Origin: Alteromonadaceae bacterium
GTDB lineage: Bacteria; Pseudomonadota; Gammaproteobacteria; Enterobacterales; Alteromonadaceae
Length of the DNA: 64,000 nucleotides
Direction of reading: 5' to 3'
Assembly: GCA_014872785.1 (NCBI GenBank)
Contig: WKFJ01000065.1
Span: 32,232-96,231 of the forward strand
Shown: in pieces, positions 17,519 to 25,923 of the stretch
Layout of the letters: each line of letters starts with the position of its first letter
Numbering within the stretch: the stretch's first letter is position 1
Position numbers and translations under genes: made by a program
The notes under the pieces: generated by a model
Seen by the model: the letters and a program-made list of their open reading frames with translations, nothing else
What the model was told of the DNA's origin: nothing
Databases searched by the model: none

Positions 17519-18931
17519 ATGAGTGAAGTAACTGAAAAGAAAAATGTCCTACAGAAAATTGTGGAACACAAACGCACGGAAATCGAACAGTACAAAAAAG
17601 AATTCCCAGCCAAGTTGTTCATTGCAGGATTCACGAAATCAGAAAAAAGCCTATTTGAATCTCTAGCAAAGGATAAAGCTGGCTTTATTTTTGAGTGCAA
17701 AAAAGCCTCGCCGTCAAAAGGGCTGATAAGAGAGCATTTTGACCTCGAAGAAATTTTGAAAGCTTATGTGCCTCATGCTGCGGGTATATCAGTGTTAACA
17801 GACGAGAAGTATTTTCAAGGTAGTTACGACTATCTGGATTACGTCACACAACACGCAGTGCAACCGGTATTGAACAAAGATTTTTTCATTGATGAATACC
17901 AGGTGCATTTAGCGCGTAAGTACAATGCGGATGCCATTTTATTGATGTTGTCTGTGTTATCTGATGAGGAATACAAGCGTTTGGCGTCCCTTGCTGAAGA
18001 GTACGGCCTGGATATATTGACTGAAGTCAGTAATGAAGAGGAAACGCTTCGCGCTATCGCACTTAAAGCAAAAATCATCGGTATCAATAATCGCAATTTA
18101 CGAGATTTGAGCACGGACTTGGCCACAACCGAGAAGCTAGTGCCACTTATCGAAGAGCGCGCTAACCATGAATACGTAATCATCTCTGAATCAGGCATTT
18201 ACACAAATGAAGACGTGAGAAGACTGGCACCAAAGGTAAACGGATTCCTGGTAGGTAGCTCATTGATGGCGCAAGACGATTTACCTAAAGCGGTGAACCA
18301 GCTTGTTCATGGCAACGTGAAAGTGTGTGGCGTGACAAGAACGGCAGATGCACAAACCGCCAAATCATTGGGTGCAAGTTACTTAGGTCTTATATTCGCG
18401 CCAAAATCAAAACGTTATGTCGATTTGCAACGCGCGAAACAGATAACGCTCGCTGTGCCATATAATTATGTCGGCGTATTTGTAGATAGCGACGTTGAGA
18501 CAGTCTCTACCACTGCGACTGAACTGAATCTAGCAGCGGTACAACTGCATGGTAACGAAAACGATGAGTACATAGACAAGCTCAAACAGACGTTGCCTCA
18601 AAATTGTGAGATCTGGCGAGCGTTAGGCGTGGAAACGGACTTACCAATAGCCCACATTCAGAATCCACATCCACATGTGAATAAAACCTTATTAGATTGC
18701 AAGTCAGGTAATCAGTCAGGAGGAACCGGTAAACAATTTGACTGGCACATGTTGGATGCATTAAACGACAAACAGACACTAATTTTGGCAGGTGGCATCA
18801 ATACCAATAATATTCAAACCGCACAACAGCAAGGTGTGTTTATGTTGGATATCAATTCTGGTGTTGAGAGCAGTCCTGGTATTAAAGACCATGAACTGTT
18901 AACAAAAGCTTTCCACCAGCTTAAAGCTTAA
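17519..18931 (+). CDS. trpCF: Bifunctional indole-3-glycerol-phosphate synthase / phosphoribosylanthranilate isomerase
   Basis: Two consecutive TIM barrels catalyse isomerisation of phosphoribosylanthranilate and ring closure to indoleglycerol phosphate. Residues about 1-255 are TrpC: VLQKIVEHKRTEIEQYK, FIFECKKASPSKGLIRE, AGISVLTDEKYFQGSYDYL, PVLNKDFFIDEYQ, IIGINNRNLRDLSTD and ISESGIYTNEDV. Residues about 256-470 are TrpF: VKVCGVTRTADAQTAKSLGA, YLGLIFAPKSKRYV, VQLHGNENDEYIDKL and LAGGINTNNI. At 470 residues it matches the gammaproteobacterial fusion (E. coli TrpC is 452). Confidence 0.98.
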   Translation: MSEVTEKKNVLQKIVEHKRTEIEQYKKEFPAKLFIAGFTKSEKSLFESLAKDKAGFIFECKKASPSKGLIREHFDLEEILKAYVPHAAGISVLTDEKYFQGSYDYLDYVTQHAVQPVLNKDFFIDEYQVHLARKYNADAILLMLSVLSDEEYKRLASLAEEYGLDILTEVSNEEETLRAIALKAKIIGINNRNLRDLSTDLATTEKLVPLIEERANHEYVIISESGIYTNEDVRRLAPKVNGFLVGSSLMAQDDLPKAVNQLVHGNVKVCGVTRTADAQTAKSLGASYLGLIFAPKSKRYVDLQRAKQITLAVPYNYVGVFVDSDVETVSTTATELNLAAVQLHGNENDEYIDKLKQTLPQNCEIWRALGVETDLPIAHIQNPHPHVNKTLLDCKSGNQSGGTGKQFDWHMLDALNDKQTLILAGGINTNNIQTAQQQGVFMLDINSGVESSPGIKDHELLTKAFHQLKA

Positions 18932-18957
18932 TAATTTTTAAAGTTCGAGTTAGAAAA

Positions 18958-20166
18958 ATGAATCAATTAGACAGTAAATTCGGCGAATTCGGTGGTATGT
19001 ATGTGCCAGAGCTTTTGATCCCTGCATTGGATCAGTTGGAAGCGGCATTCATCGAAGCCCAAGATGATCCAGAGTTTCAAAAGCAGTTTTATGAGTTGCT
19101 TACCGACTACGCAGGTCGACCAACCCCGTTGACTAAGACCCGCAACCTTGTGAGTAATCCCAAAGCAACCCTCTACTTAAAACGCGAAGACTTACTGCAT
19201 GGTGGCGCTCACAAAACCAATCAAGTATTGGGGCAAGCCCTATTAACCAAACGCATGGGTAAAACCGAAGTTATTGCAGAAACCGGTGCCGGCCAACACG
19301 GCGTGGCTACCGCTCTTGCATGCTCACTATTAGGTTTGAAAGCGCGTATTTACATGGGCGCAAAAGACGTTGAGCGTCAAGCCCCGAATGTATTTAGAAT
19401 GCGTTTAATGGGTGCAGAAGTTATTCCAGTAAATTCCGGTTCTGGTACCTTAAAAGACGCGGTTAATGAAGCTATGCGAGACTGGTCTGCGACCTATAAC
19501 GATGCGCACTACTTGCTGGGTACTGCGGCCGGCCCACACCCCTTTCCTACCATCGTACGAGAATTTCACCGAATGATTGGCGAAGAAACCAAAAAACAAA
19601 TTTTGGAAAAAGAAGGGAAACTACCAGATGCAGTTGTGGCATGCGTAGGTGGTGGTTCCAACGCAATCGGCATATTCGCTGACTTTATTGACGACAAAGA
19701 TGTGCGCTTGGTCGGCGTTGAGCCTGGCGGTAAAGGTATTCACACGCATCATCATGGAGCTGCTATAAGCACAGGTAGCAAGGGTATCCTGCATGGAACC
19801 TACAGCTACATCATGCAAAATCAAGATGGCCAAATCGAAGAGTCATACTCGGTATCTGCCGGTTTAGACTATCCAGCTGTTGGTCCACAACACGCACACT
19901 TACATGCGACTGGTCGCGCTGAATATGTGGCTATTGATGATGACGAGGCACTAAACGCCTTTCAAATTCTCGCCCAAAAAGAAGGCATCATCCCTGCTCT
20001 TGAATCTTCACATGCACTTGCTCATGCATTGAACATGGCGGATGAAGCGGAAGAAGAAACGCTAATAGTTGTAAATTTATCTGGCCGAGGTGACAAAGAC
20101 TTAGCCCATGTTCACAGTATTATTGGCGAACGAGTCGACAGCGCATCTAACAAGGAGAACAGTTAA
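18958..20166 (+). CDS. trpB: Tryptophan synthase beta chain
   Basis: PLP enzyme that joins indole to serine. The 402-residue protein has the PLP Lys at position 86 in REDLLHGGAHKTNQ, the phosphate-binding GGGSNAIG loop, and conserved GEFGGMYVPELL and ETGAGQHGVATA blocks. The C-terminal ALESSHALAHALN block is also present. It overlaps trpA by one base (TAATG), as expected for a pair that forms an alpha2beta2 complex in equal amounts. Confidence 0.98.
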   Translation: MNQLDSKFGEFGGMYVPELLIPALDQLEAAFIEAQDDPEFQKQFYELLTDYAGRPTPLTKTRNLVSNPKATLYLKREDLLHGGAHKTNQVLGQALLTKRMGKTEVIAETGAGQHGVATALACSLLGLKARIYMGAKDVERQAPNVFRMRLMGAEVIPVNSGSGTLKDAVNEAMRDWSATYNDAHYLLGTAAGPHPFPTIVREFHRMIGEETKKQILEKEGKLPDAVVACVGGGSNAIGIFADFIDDKDVRLVGVEPGGKGIHTHHHGAAISTGSKGILHGTYSYIMQNQDGQIEESYSVSAGLDYPAVGPQHAHLHATGRAEYVAIDDDEALNAFQILAQKEGIIPALESSHALAHALNMADEAEEETLIVVNLSGRGDKDLAHVHSIIGERVDSASNKENS

Positions 20167-20969
20167 TGGATAGATATAATAGCTTATTTACTGGATTACG
20201 TGAAAAGAGCGAAGGCGCGTTTGTTCCTTTTGTGACTATTGGCGATCCAGATAAACAAACCAGTATCGACATTATAAGTACACTAGTTGAGGCCGGCGCT
20301 GATGCACTTGAGCTTGGGATCCCTTTTTCAGACCCAATTGCAGATGGCCCCACCATTCAAAAAGCGAGTATTCGCGCGCTAGACAATAACATCACACCAG
20401 CCGATTGCTTTGAAATCATCGCCGCTGTTCGCGCCAAATATGCAGATGTGCCAATTGGTTTGTTGTTATACAGCAACTTGGTATTGGCCAACGGTATTGA
20501 GCATTTTTATGCTAGCGCCGCCGAAGCTGGTGTTGATTCCATATTGATTGCCGACGTACCTGTTCGCGAGTCAGGTAGATTTGTAAAAATTGCTCGTAAT
20601 CACGGTATTAAACAGATACTCATTGCCCCACCGAATGCCAGTGAAGCCACTTTACAAGCGCTTTCAGAGTCCAGCGAAGGATACACTTATTTGTTGGGTC
20701 GTGCCGGCGTGACGGGCGCAGAAACCAAGGCGGAAATGCCGGCCTCAGAATTAGTAGCAAGACTGTCTGAGCTCAACGTCGCTCCGCCACTACTCGGGTT
20801 TGGTATTTCGAAACCAGAGCAGGTGCGCGAAGCGATTGAAGCAGGTGCAGCTGGCGCGATATCAGGGTCGGCCACCGTAAATATTATTGAGCGTAATCTG
20901 GAAGATAAAGCGGCTATGCTGACGGAGCTAGCCACTTTTGTCGCTAACATGAAAGCCGCCACCAAATAG
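20166..20969 (+). CDS. trpA: Tryptophan synthase alpha chain
   Basis: Cleaves indole-3-glycerol phosphate and channels indole to TrpB. The 267-residue TIM barrel carries catalytic Glu49 and Asp60 in ADALELGIPFSDPIADGP, with KSEGAFVPFVTIGDPD at the start, SILIADVPVRESG, and YLLGRAGVTGAE. It is the last gene of the operon and is followed 20 bases later by a strong terminator. Confidence 0.98.
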   Translation: MDRYNSLFTGLREKSEGAFVPFVTIGDPDKQTSIDIISTLVEAGADALELGIPFSDPIADGPTIQKASIRALDNNITPADCFEIIAAVRAKYADVPIGLLLYSNLVLANGIEHFYASAAEAGVDSILIADVPVRESGRFVKIARNHGIKQILIAPPNASEATLQALSESSEGYTYLLGRAGVTGAETKAEMPASELVARLSELNVAPPLLGFGISKPEQVREAIEAGAAGAISGSATVNIIERNLEDKAAMLTELATFVANMKAATK

Positions 20970-20990
20970 AATAATCAACGCCAAAATACT

Positions 20991-21015
20991 AAGGGCGCTA
21001 TCTGCGCCCTTTTTA
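20991..21015 (+). terminator. trp operon terminator
   Basis: AGGGCGC (20992-20998) pairs with GCGCCCT (21004-21010), loop TATCT, followed by a T run to 21014. It lies about 20 bases past trpA. The A flank on the left would also let it serve the convergent PNPOx-like gene. Confidence 0.88.
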
Positions 21016-21037
21016 ATGCGAATTAAAATTTGATGCC

Positions 21038-21595
21038 TCATTTACCCAAGTTTTTTTCAACTATGTGTGTCGGTAACCCATCAATTGAGTTTTGATTTTT
21101 CTTTTCCCAATATTTTTCGATACCGTCTTTGCCTTGTTTATCAGCCCAGTTTTTCAGCTGTTCTCTATCTTCACTGAAATCAAAAAATGGCACTGCCATA
21201 CCGCAGGAAGATTGCACCATGTCCACTTGCATATCGAAAACCTGTCTAGCACCGGGCAGCGGCTCAAAATGGTCGTACAACTCTTGCCATTGTTCATCCT
21301 GTTGATGCACAGCAACGGCCGTACCGTATAGACGTAAAATAAGTGGTGCTCCCTCAAATGCACAGAACATTATGGTCATTCTAGGGCACTGTTCGATATG
21401 GGCGGCTGTCTCGTTACCGCTTCCGGTGACGTTGAGCCATATAATACGGTTGTCTGCGAGCACACGGAATGAGTCCATTCCTTTTGGCGATATATTAACT
21501 CGACCAGATCCTGCGGCTGTACCAACAAAAAATATACGTTGATTGGCAATAAATTCTTTGTGCTGTTTATTGAGGCATTCGAATTGCTGTCCCAT
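21038..21595 (-). CDS. Pyridoxamine 5'-phosphate oxidase family protein
   Basis: Predicted flavin-binding split-barrel protein of 185 residues, of the PNPOx-like family. The N-terminal half shows the fold: HKEFIANQRIFFVGTAAGSG, VNISPKGMDSFRVLADNRIIWLN, and CPRMTIMFCAFEGAPLILRLYG. ATG at 21595 has a good AAGGAC site. These proteins often reduce small molecules or bind FMN/heme; true pyridoxal synthesis by PdxH is unlikely because the PdxH C-terminal signature is absent. It converges with trpA. Confidence 0.8.
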   Translation of the reverse strand: MGQQFECLNKQHKEFIANQRIFFVGTAAGSGRVNISPKGMDSFRVLADNRIIWLNVTGSGNETAAHIEQCPRMTIMFCAFEGAPLILRLYGTAVAVHQQDEQWQELYDHFEPLPGARQVFDMQVDMVQSSCGMAVPFFDFSEDREQLKNWADKQGKDGIEKYWEKKNQNSIDGLPTHIVEKNLGK

Positions 21596-21657
21596 GTAAT
21601 GTCCTTATTAAAATTTCCACCTAGAAATCCATTGTACAGAACCAACTGATTGTTAAA

Positions 21658-21684
21658 AGAAAAAGGCCTCATAAATGAGGCCAA
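21658..21684 (-). terminator. Terminator after the 104-residue hypothetical gene
   Basis: GGCCTCAT (21665-21672) pairs with ATGAGGCC (21675-21682) around a 2-base spacer. On the minus strand it is followed by TTTTTCTTTT, about 35 bases past the stop of the gene at 21717. Confidence 0.82.
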
Positions 21685-21716
21685 TCGGATAACAACACTT
21701 GTACCAAAGATTCAGT

Positions 21717-22031
21717 CTATTGATTTCGATGTAAAACCAACTGCTTTTTAAGGCTCATAGATTCTACAAAATGATGTGCTAACTCTTTATTCTTGAAGAC
21801 TTGCAGAGGATAAACGTGAAAATCTCTAGATGAGTGCCCTTGCGTCATTTTGGCATCAATCCACTCTTCTACCGATTCGATACTAAAAACTTGTTGATCG
21901 TTGCACCAAAACACGGCCACAGGTGTTTCATGAGCAACTTGCGGTGACACTATTTCGCGAATAGGCTCTGCTATAGACGCCAGATCTGGTGGCGACATAG
22001 AAGTTGAATTACTTATTGAGGTAGCTCTCAT
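21717..22031 (-). CDS. Hypothetical protein, 104 residues
   Basis: A free-standing small gene with a good ribosome site (GAGG, 5 bases before ATG 22031) and its own terminator, so it is probably real. The product looks soluble, with no signal peptide or membrane segment: a polar Ser-rich first 35 residues, then a compact region PVAVFWCNDQQVFSIESVEE and DFHVYPLQVFKNKELAHHFV. I do not recognise the family. It is divergent from yciI. Confidence 0.65.
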   Translation of the reverse strand: MRATSISNSTSMSPPDLASIAEPIREIVSPQVAHETPVAVFWCNDQQVFSIESVEEWIDAKMTQGHSSRDFHVYPLQVFKNKELAHHFVESMSLKKQLVLHRNQ

Positions 22032-22223
22032 AAATCCTCACTGTGTATTTCGCCAGTGTAGATTCAATGCGGTAATTTTTCAAACCTTTTGGGGAATTTA
22101 TTCCCACATCAGACCTGTGTAAACAAGAGCATATTTTTATAACTATCCAATGCTGCATTACAGAGCCCCTTTCGCAAACGAGCTTATTGATGCAAACTGC
22201 CGCAAAAACAAAGGAAGATCAAA

Positions 22224-22523
22224 ATGTACTATTTAATTTACTCTGAAGATGTCCCTAATAGTTTGCCATTGCGCAAGCAAGCAAGACCCGCGCACATAGC
22301 CAGGCTTGAACAACTAAAAGCAGAAGGTCGCTTGTTGGTTGCAGGCCCTTGTCCTGCGATCGACTCAGAAGAGCCAGGGGATGCCGGGTTCACTGGTTCA
22401 ATGGTTGTCGCAGAATTTGCCACTCTTGAGGATGCTCAAAATTGGGCCGATGCAGACCCGTATCTTGCCGCAGGGGTTTACGCCAGTTCTGTAGTGAAAC
22501 CCTACAAGAAAGTGCTGCCCTAG
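22224..22523 (+). CDS. yciI: YciI family protein
   Basis: A 99-residue ferredoxin-like (dimeric alpha/beta barrel) protein. It resembles E. coli YciI throughout: YYLIYSEDVPNSLPLRKQAR, PAHIARLEQLKAEGRLLVAGP with conserved His24, DAGFTGSMVVAEFATLEDAQ, and WADADPYLAAGVY. The start has an AAGGAAG site. YciI is thought to be an enzyme because of its conserved His/Asp pair, but its substrate is unknown. In enterobacteria yciI lies close to the trp operon; the neighbouring yciABC genes are not present here. Confidence 0.93.
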   Translation: MYYLIYSEDVPNSLPLRKQARPAHIARLEQLKAEGRLLVAGPCPAIDSEEPGDAGFTGSMVVAEFATLEDAQNWADADPYLAAGVYASSVVKPYKKVLP

Positions 22524-22536
22524 CTGGGGGTGACTA

Positions 22537-23244
22537 CTAAGCGGGCGTGGGTACGCACTCTTTTAATCTGCGGTTCATGTCCTCCATTACGCGTTTTTTA
22601 AACTCGACATGAGCCTCTTTCCCAGAATCAATTTTCGCTTTCATTTGCGCTTTGTAGTCAGAGATGTTTTGCAGTTCCATGTTAGCTCGTAACGTTTTGA
22701 ACAGATTTGGCCATTTATCACCGGGAGCTTGAATATGGTGTAAACCTCCAGAATAAACAAAGAGGATCTTACCTTCATCCAAACATTCTAATACATCAGC
22801 AACGCCACCTCTCACAGACATGGGCTTACCGTGTTTGTCCAATCCATTTCGACGCTTCATCCGCCCCTCGGGTAAAATCGCAGTGATTTTGTCGTTGCGT
22901 ACATGGCTTAGGAAGTACAACCAGGAGTGATCATTTTTGCGCGTGATTGGAATACATCCGGGCATCAGAGCTTTTAATACACGTCCAGCAAATGGCCGTC
23001 TCATTGTTATATCAGCGCCCGGCACCACTAAGTGCTGCGCCATATTCCAAACGTACTGCCATGTAGCGAACTTGATAAATAATGGTTCAAATAAACTTGT
23101 GTGATTCAGTAGCACCATCAACTTGACATCTTTCATGCTCTCTTCTTGTTCACGACTTAGCCATTCGGCTCGGCCGCGATAGAAAACATGAGACAATAAT
23201 TTAACGCCAGCCATAATTAAAAAACTGAAGAACTTAAACAACAC
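22537..23244 (-). CDS. PlsC-like acyltransferase (LPLAT superfamily)
   Basis: Predicted membrane-associated acyltransferase of 235 residues, starting at GTG 23244 with a hydrophobic N-terminus (FKFFSFLIMAGVKLLSHVF). The first acyltransferase motif reads NHTSLFE (about residues 47-53): the usual HX4D has Glu instead of Asp. The second block (RRPFAGRVLKALMPGCIPITR) and the third (AILPEGRMKRRNGL, matching the FPEGTRS position) are recognisable. It could acylate lysophospholipid or a related acceptor; the D-to-E change leaves catalytic competence uncertain. It converges with yciI. Confidence 0.75.
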   Translation of the reverse strand: MLFKFFSFLIMAGVKLLSHVFYRGRAEWLSREQEESMKDVKLMVLLNHTSLFEPLFIKFATWQYVWNMAQHLVVPGADITMRRPFAGRVLKALMPGCIPITRKNDHSWLYFLSHVRNDKITAILPEGRMKRRNGLDKHGKPMSVRGGVADVLECLDEGKILFVYSGGLHHIQAPGDKWPNLFKTLRANMELQNISDYKAQMKAKIDSGKEAHVEFKKRVMEDMNRRLKECVPTPA

Positions 23245-23477
23245 TACGCCCTTTTTTGCTCATTGTGCGCATCATTTAGATGTATTGGATTATTTGATGC
23301 ACTAAAACTATGCACATTTACTATGACTTAAACAACCGTCAATTTACTCAATTACTTTAAGACTTTTTTAGTGCAATTTTTTGCAATCTCATAACCCATT
23401 GTTCTAGTAAAAAACCCTTTAGCTTTTTTCTGTTTCGCCGATACCCAAATCAAGTCAAGATGGGACAGAGTAGTATT

Positions 23478-23915
23478 ATGAGATTCCAAAATAAAAATAT
23501 AGCAAAACAGCTAAAACTTATTAGCCTGATTGTAGTTTTATTTTCAACAACTCTAATGACTGGCTGCATCAAAAGTAACGCGGCAACGCGCTTCGCCTTT
23601 GACAAAAATGCAGATGTGTCCGAAGCAACAATTAAGCAAGTGAACCTTGCCTTTCGCAAATCCTTTCTAGGTGGTGATTGGTATTATCAAGGCGCGCAAG
23701 CAATGAATGGTACGGTCAATGCCTATATCCAAATTCCAACTAAGTTGGAAATGGCTGAGAGAGAGCAGAAGAACTACCTAAAAATGGCCATATGCCCGAA
23801 AAAAGATAAGGTGCAAATGTGGCAAAGTCTAAAGGAAATTCCTCTGTCTGTGCACATATACACATCGAACAAGAAGTTCACCGTGTATGCGCATTGCGAG
23901 AATCCTTTGGTTTAA
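23478..23915 (+). CDS. Hypothetical lipoprotein
   Basis: A 145-residue predicted lipoprotein. ATG 23478 gives a basic N-region, a hydrophobic stretch LKLISLIVVLFSTTLM and a lipobox TGC; an ATG at 23460 would add six residues. The mature part (about 120 residues) is basic and contains two late Cys (MAICPKK and YAHCENP) that may pair. No family was recognised. It stands alone between two divergent or unrelated genes. Confidence 0.7.
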   Translation: MRFQNKNIAKQLKLISLIVVLFSTTLMTGCIKSNAATRFAFDKNADVSEATIKQVNLAFRKSFLGGDWYYQGAQAMNGTVNAYIQIPTKLEMAEREQKNYLKMAICPKKDKVQMWQSLKEIPLSVHIYTSNKKFTVYAHCENPLV

Positions 23916-24018
23916 GAATTGCGATTGTTGGGGTGAGAGCCAGCAATTGTATATGGAAATGTAACCCTCGCGGCGGTTACCTACTTACGGATGAGATGAG
24001 AGAGAGTTTTGCAACATA

Positions 24019-24111
24019 ATGGATAGTTGCGTCCACGTCGATGGCCAAGAATGGGACTATATGGAAAGAGTCACATCTTACCCCTCAGTCATCGCAATGT
24101 GGAGTAAGTGA
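24019..24111 (+). CDS. Possible 30-residue peptide ahead of a terminator
   Basis: ATG 24019 to TGA 24111 encodes MDSCVHVDGQEWDYMERVTS followed by ten more residues, with a GAGAG stretch upstream. It ends 3 bases before a hairpin. It could be a real microprotein, the decayed end of a larger gene, or chance; there is no membrane segment and no known family. Confidence 0.2.
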   Translation: MDSCVHVDGQEWDYMERVTSYPSVIAMWSK

Positions 24112-24112
24112 G

Positions 24113-24141
24113 TAAGGGGCTTTGTGCCCCTCCCTTACCCT
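24113..24141 (+). terminator. Terminator upstream of the glycine-zipper gene
   Basis: AGGGGC (24115-24120) pairs with GCCCCT (24126-24131) around TTTGT, and outer GTAAGG/CCTTAC bases may extend it, followed by CCCTTTT. It probably ends the lipoprotein transcript. Confidence 0.6.
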
Positions 24142-24307
24142 TTTCAGTATACTTCCTATTTCGCACGAAATTCCCTTTAATCACTTATATGCCGACACTA
24201 AAACAGGTATTTCCGGTTGCTGTTACCTTAACCTTGGTAAAGTCTAAATTCAGGCAAAATTCAGTGTCTTCAGCTTACCCTTAAGATAAAGAATGAGGAG
24301 AACTGTT

Positions 24308-24943
24308 ATGAACAAGTTAATCAAGAATCTCTCAATTTTGTCACTGATGTTTAGTCTGCCAGCGCTTGCAGATCACGAACATCACGAATATTACGAATAT
24401 GGTCGAGTTGTCAGCGCTGAGCCTGTTTATCACTATGTTGAACACTCAACACCAGTCACCCATTGTTATCCACAAAAACACCGTAAGTACCGTCGGCACT
24501 ACAGCACTTATCATCACAGTGCAACGCCAACTATAGTGGGCGCTATTGTTGGTGGCGCTATTGGCCATGCAATTGGCCACAACAAAACCAATAAAAAAAT
24601 AGGGCTTGCTGCAGGCGCGATATTGGGCGGCTCCATCGGCCATGACGTAGGTAAAAACCACTCTCATAAAGGCCATGGCTACAGAAGACACGACTATCAC
24701 GGTAATAGCCATAGACATCACGGTTACCGCAAGCACGGCTATCGAAATCATCACAGCGACCACTACTATGCGGGTGAGCATTGCAGTGTCACTTATGAAT
24801 ATGGGCCTAGGGTAAAAAAACTAAAGGGTTATAATGTGACTTATCGTTATAAAGGCGATCGCTATTACACATTTACCAAACATCATCCAGGCAAGCGAAT
24901 TAGGTTACAGGTCAATGTTACACCTGCAGATTATGACTATTAA
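24308..24943 (+). CDS. His/Tyr-rich glycine-zipper envelope protein
   Basis: A 211-residue exported protein. ATG 24308 is chosen for its GAGGAG ribosome site and because it starts the signal peptide MNKLIKNLSILSLMFSLPALA directly. A glycine-zipper segment (TIVGAIVGGAIGHAIGH, then IGLAAGAILGGSIGHDVG) sits near residues 75-120, resembling the outer-membrane SlyB/17-kDa antigen glycine-zipper fold. It is flanked by a very His/Tyr/Arg-rich stretch (HRHHGYRKHGYRNHHSDHYY). The C-terminal part is beta-like and basic. Metal binding is suggested by composition only. A PepSY gene and a PhoPQ-like pair follow. Confidence 0.75.
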   Translation: MNKLIKNLSILSLMFSLPALADHEHHEYYEYGRVVSAEPVYHYVEHSTPVTHCYPQKHRKYRRHYSTYHHSATPTIVGAIVGGAIGHAIGHNKTNKKIGLAAGAILGGSIGHDVGKNHSHKGHGYRRHDYHGNSHRHHGYRKHGYRNHHSDHYYAGEHCSVTYEYGPRVKKLKGYNVTYRYKGDRYYTFTKHHPGKRIRLQVNVTPADYDY

Positions 24944-25008
24944 AACAGTTTACACTAGGCAGAAAAAAAGGTTACGCTCCCTGTCCAAGGAAGCTTCGGA
25001 AGTATTGA

Positions 25009-25239
25009 ATGCGATTGGTTAAGTTAGTTTTTTTATTGGTTACTTTGTTCATTGGTTCAGCAATGGCAAGTGAATACGCGGCGAATAAATCAGAGGCGGC
25101 TGCGATAGCTATGCAAAAAGTCTCTGGACGGGTATTGAAAGTCGACGAGTACAAAAACAAATACCGCGTGAAGCTTTTACAGGAATCAGGGCGCGTTGTT
25201 TCAATAGAAGTGAAACGAGAAAACAAGAAAAAGAGTTAA
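25009..25239 (+). CDS. Small PepSY-like periplasmic protein
   Basis: A 76-residue exported protein: signal peptide MRLVKLVFLLVTLFIGSAMA, then a single PepSY-like unit (SEAAAIAMQKVSGRVLKVDE followed by YRVKLLQESGRVVSIEVKRE). Small PepSY proteins are often encoded with PhoPQ-like two-component systems and may modulate the sensor. The response regulator starts 10 bases downstream, so co-transcription is likely. Confidence 0.82.
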   Translation: MRLVKLVFLLVTLFIGSAMASEYAANKSEAAAIAMQKVSGRVLKVDEYKNKYRVKLLQESGRVVSIEVKRENKKKS

Positions 25240-25248
25240 AGGGAAACT

Positions 25249-25923
25249 ATGAGAATTTTAATTGTTGAAGACGACGCTAGATTATTAACTCAACTAGACC
25301 AGCTTATGCAGCGAAATGGTTACAGCGTCGATTTAGCTGATGACGGCAAAAAGGCACTGTTTTTGTTCGAAGAATACCCTTACGACGCCGCCATTGTTGA
25401 TGTTGGTTTACCCGTGCTCGATGGCTTTGAACTGATTCGTAAAGTACGCCAACAAAAGCTTACCTGCCCTATTTTACTGCTGACTGCGAGAGACCGGTGG
25501 CAGGAAAAGGTAGAAGGACTCGACGCCGGGGCAGATGATTACTTGACCAAGCCGTTTCAAGAAGAGGAATTGCTGGCAAGAGTGAACGCGCTGATTCGTA
25601 GAGCTTCAGGACAATCTAGCCCCAAAATTAGTCTCGGTCCTATCACGCTAGATACGGTGACCCAGGAAGTGGCAGTTAACGAAGAGATTCTTGATCTTAC
25701 CGCGTATGAATATAAGGTAATTGAATACCTTATGATGAATCCCAAAAAGATCGTATCTAAAACCGAGCTTACTGAGCATATTTACGATCAGGACTTTGAT
25801 TTGGACAGTAACGTTATCGAAGTATTCGTCGGTCGATTACGCAAAAAGCTAGACCCCGAAAACAGTTACAAACCTATCGAAACCTTACGTGGACGGGGTT
25901 ACAGGATGAATCGCAAACTGTGA
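25249..25923 (+). CDS. OmpR/PhoP-family response regulator
   Basis: A 224-residue transcription factor with a receiver domain (acidic pocket EDDAR, phospho-acceptor Asp in AAIVDVGLPVLDG near residue 51, conserved Lys in DYLTKPF) and a C-terminal winged helix (LTAYEYKVIEYLMM, DSNVIEVFVGRLRKKL, ETLRGRGYRM). It closely resembles PhoP/QseB-type regulators. Its TGA overlaps the GTG start of the kinase by 4 bases, and a PepSY gene precedes it. Targets are unknown; the glycine-zipper gene upstream is a candidate. Confidence 0.92.
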   Translation: MRILIVEDDARLLTQLDQLMQRNGYSVDLADDGKKALFLFEEYPYDAAIVDVGLPVLDGFELIRKVRQQKLTCPILLLTARDRWQEKVEGLDAGADDYLTKPFQEEELLARVNALIRRASGQSSPKISLGPITLDTVTQEVAVNEEILDLTAYEYKVIEYLMMNPKKIVSKTELTEHIYDQDFDLDSNVIEVFVGRLRKKLDPENSYKPIETLRGRGYRMNRKL

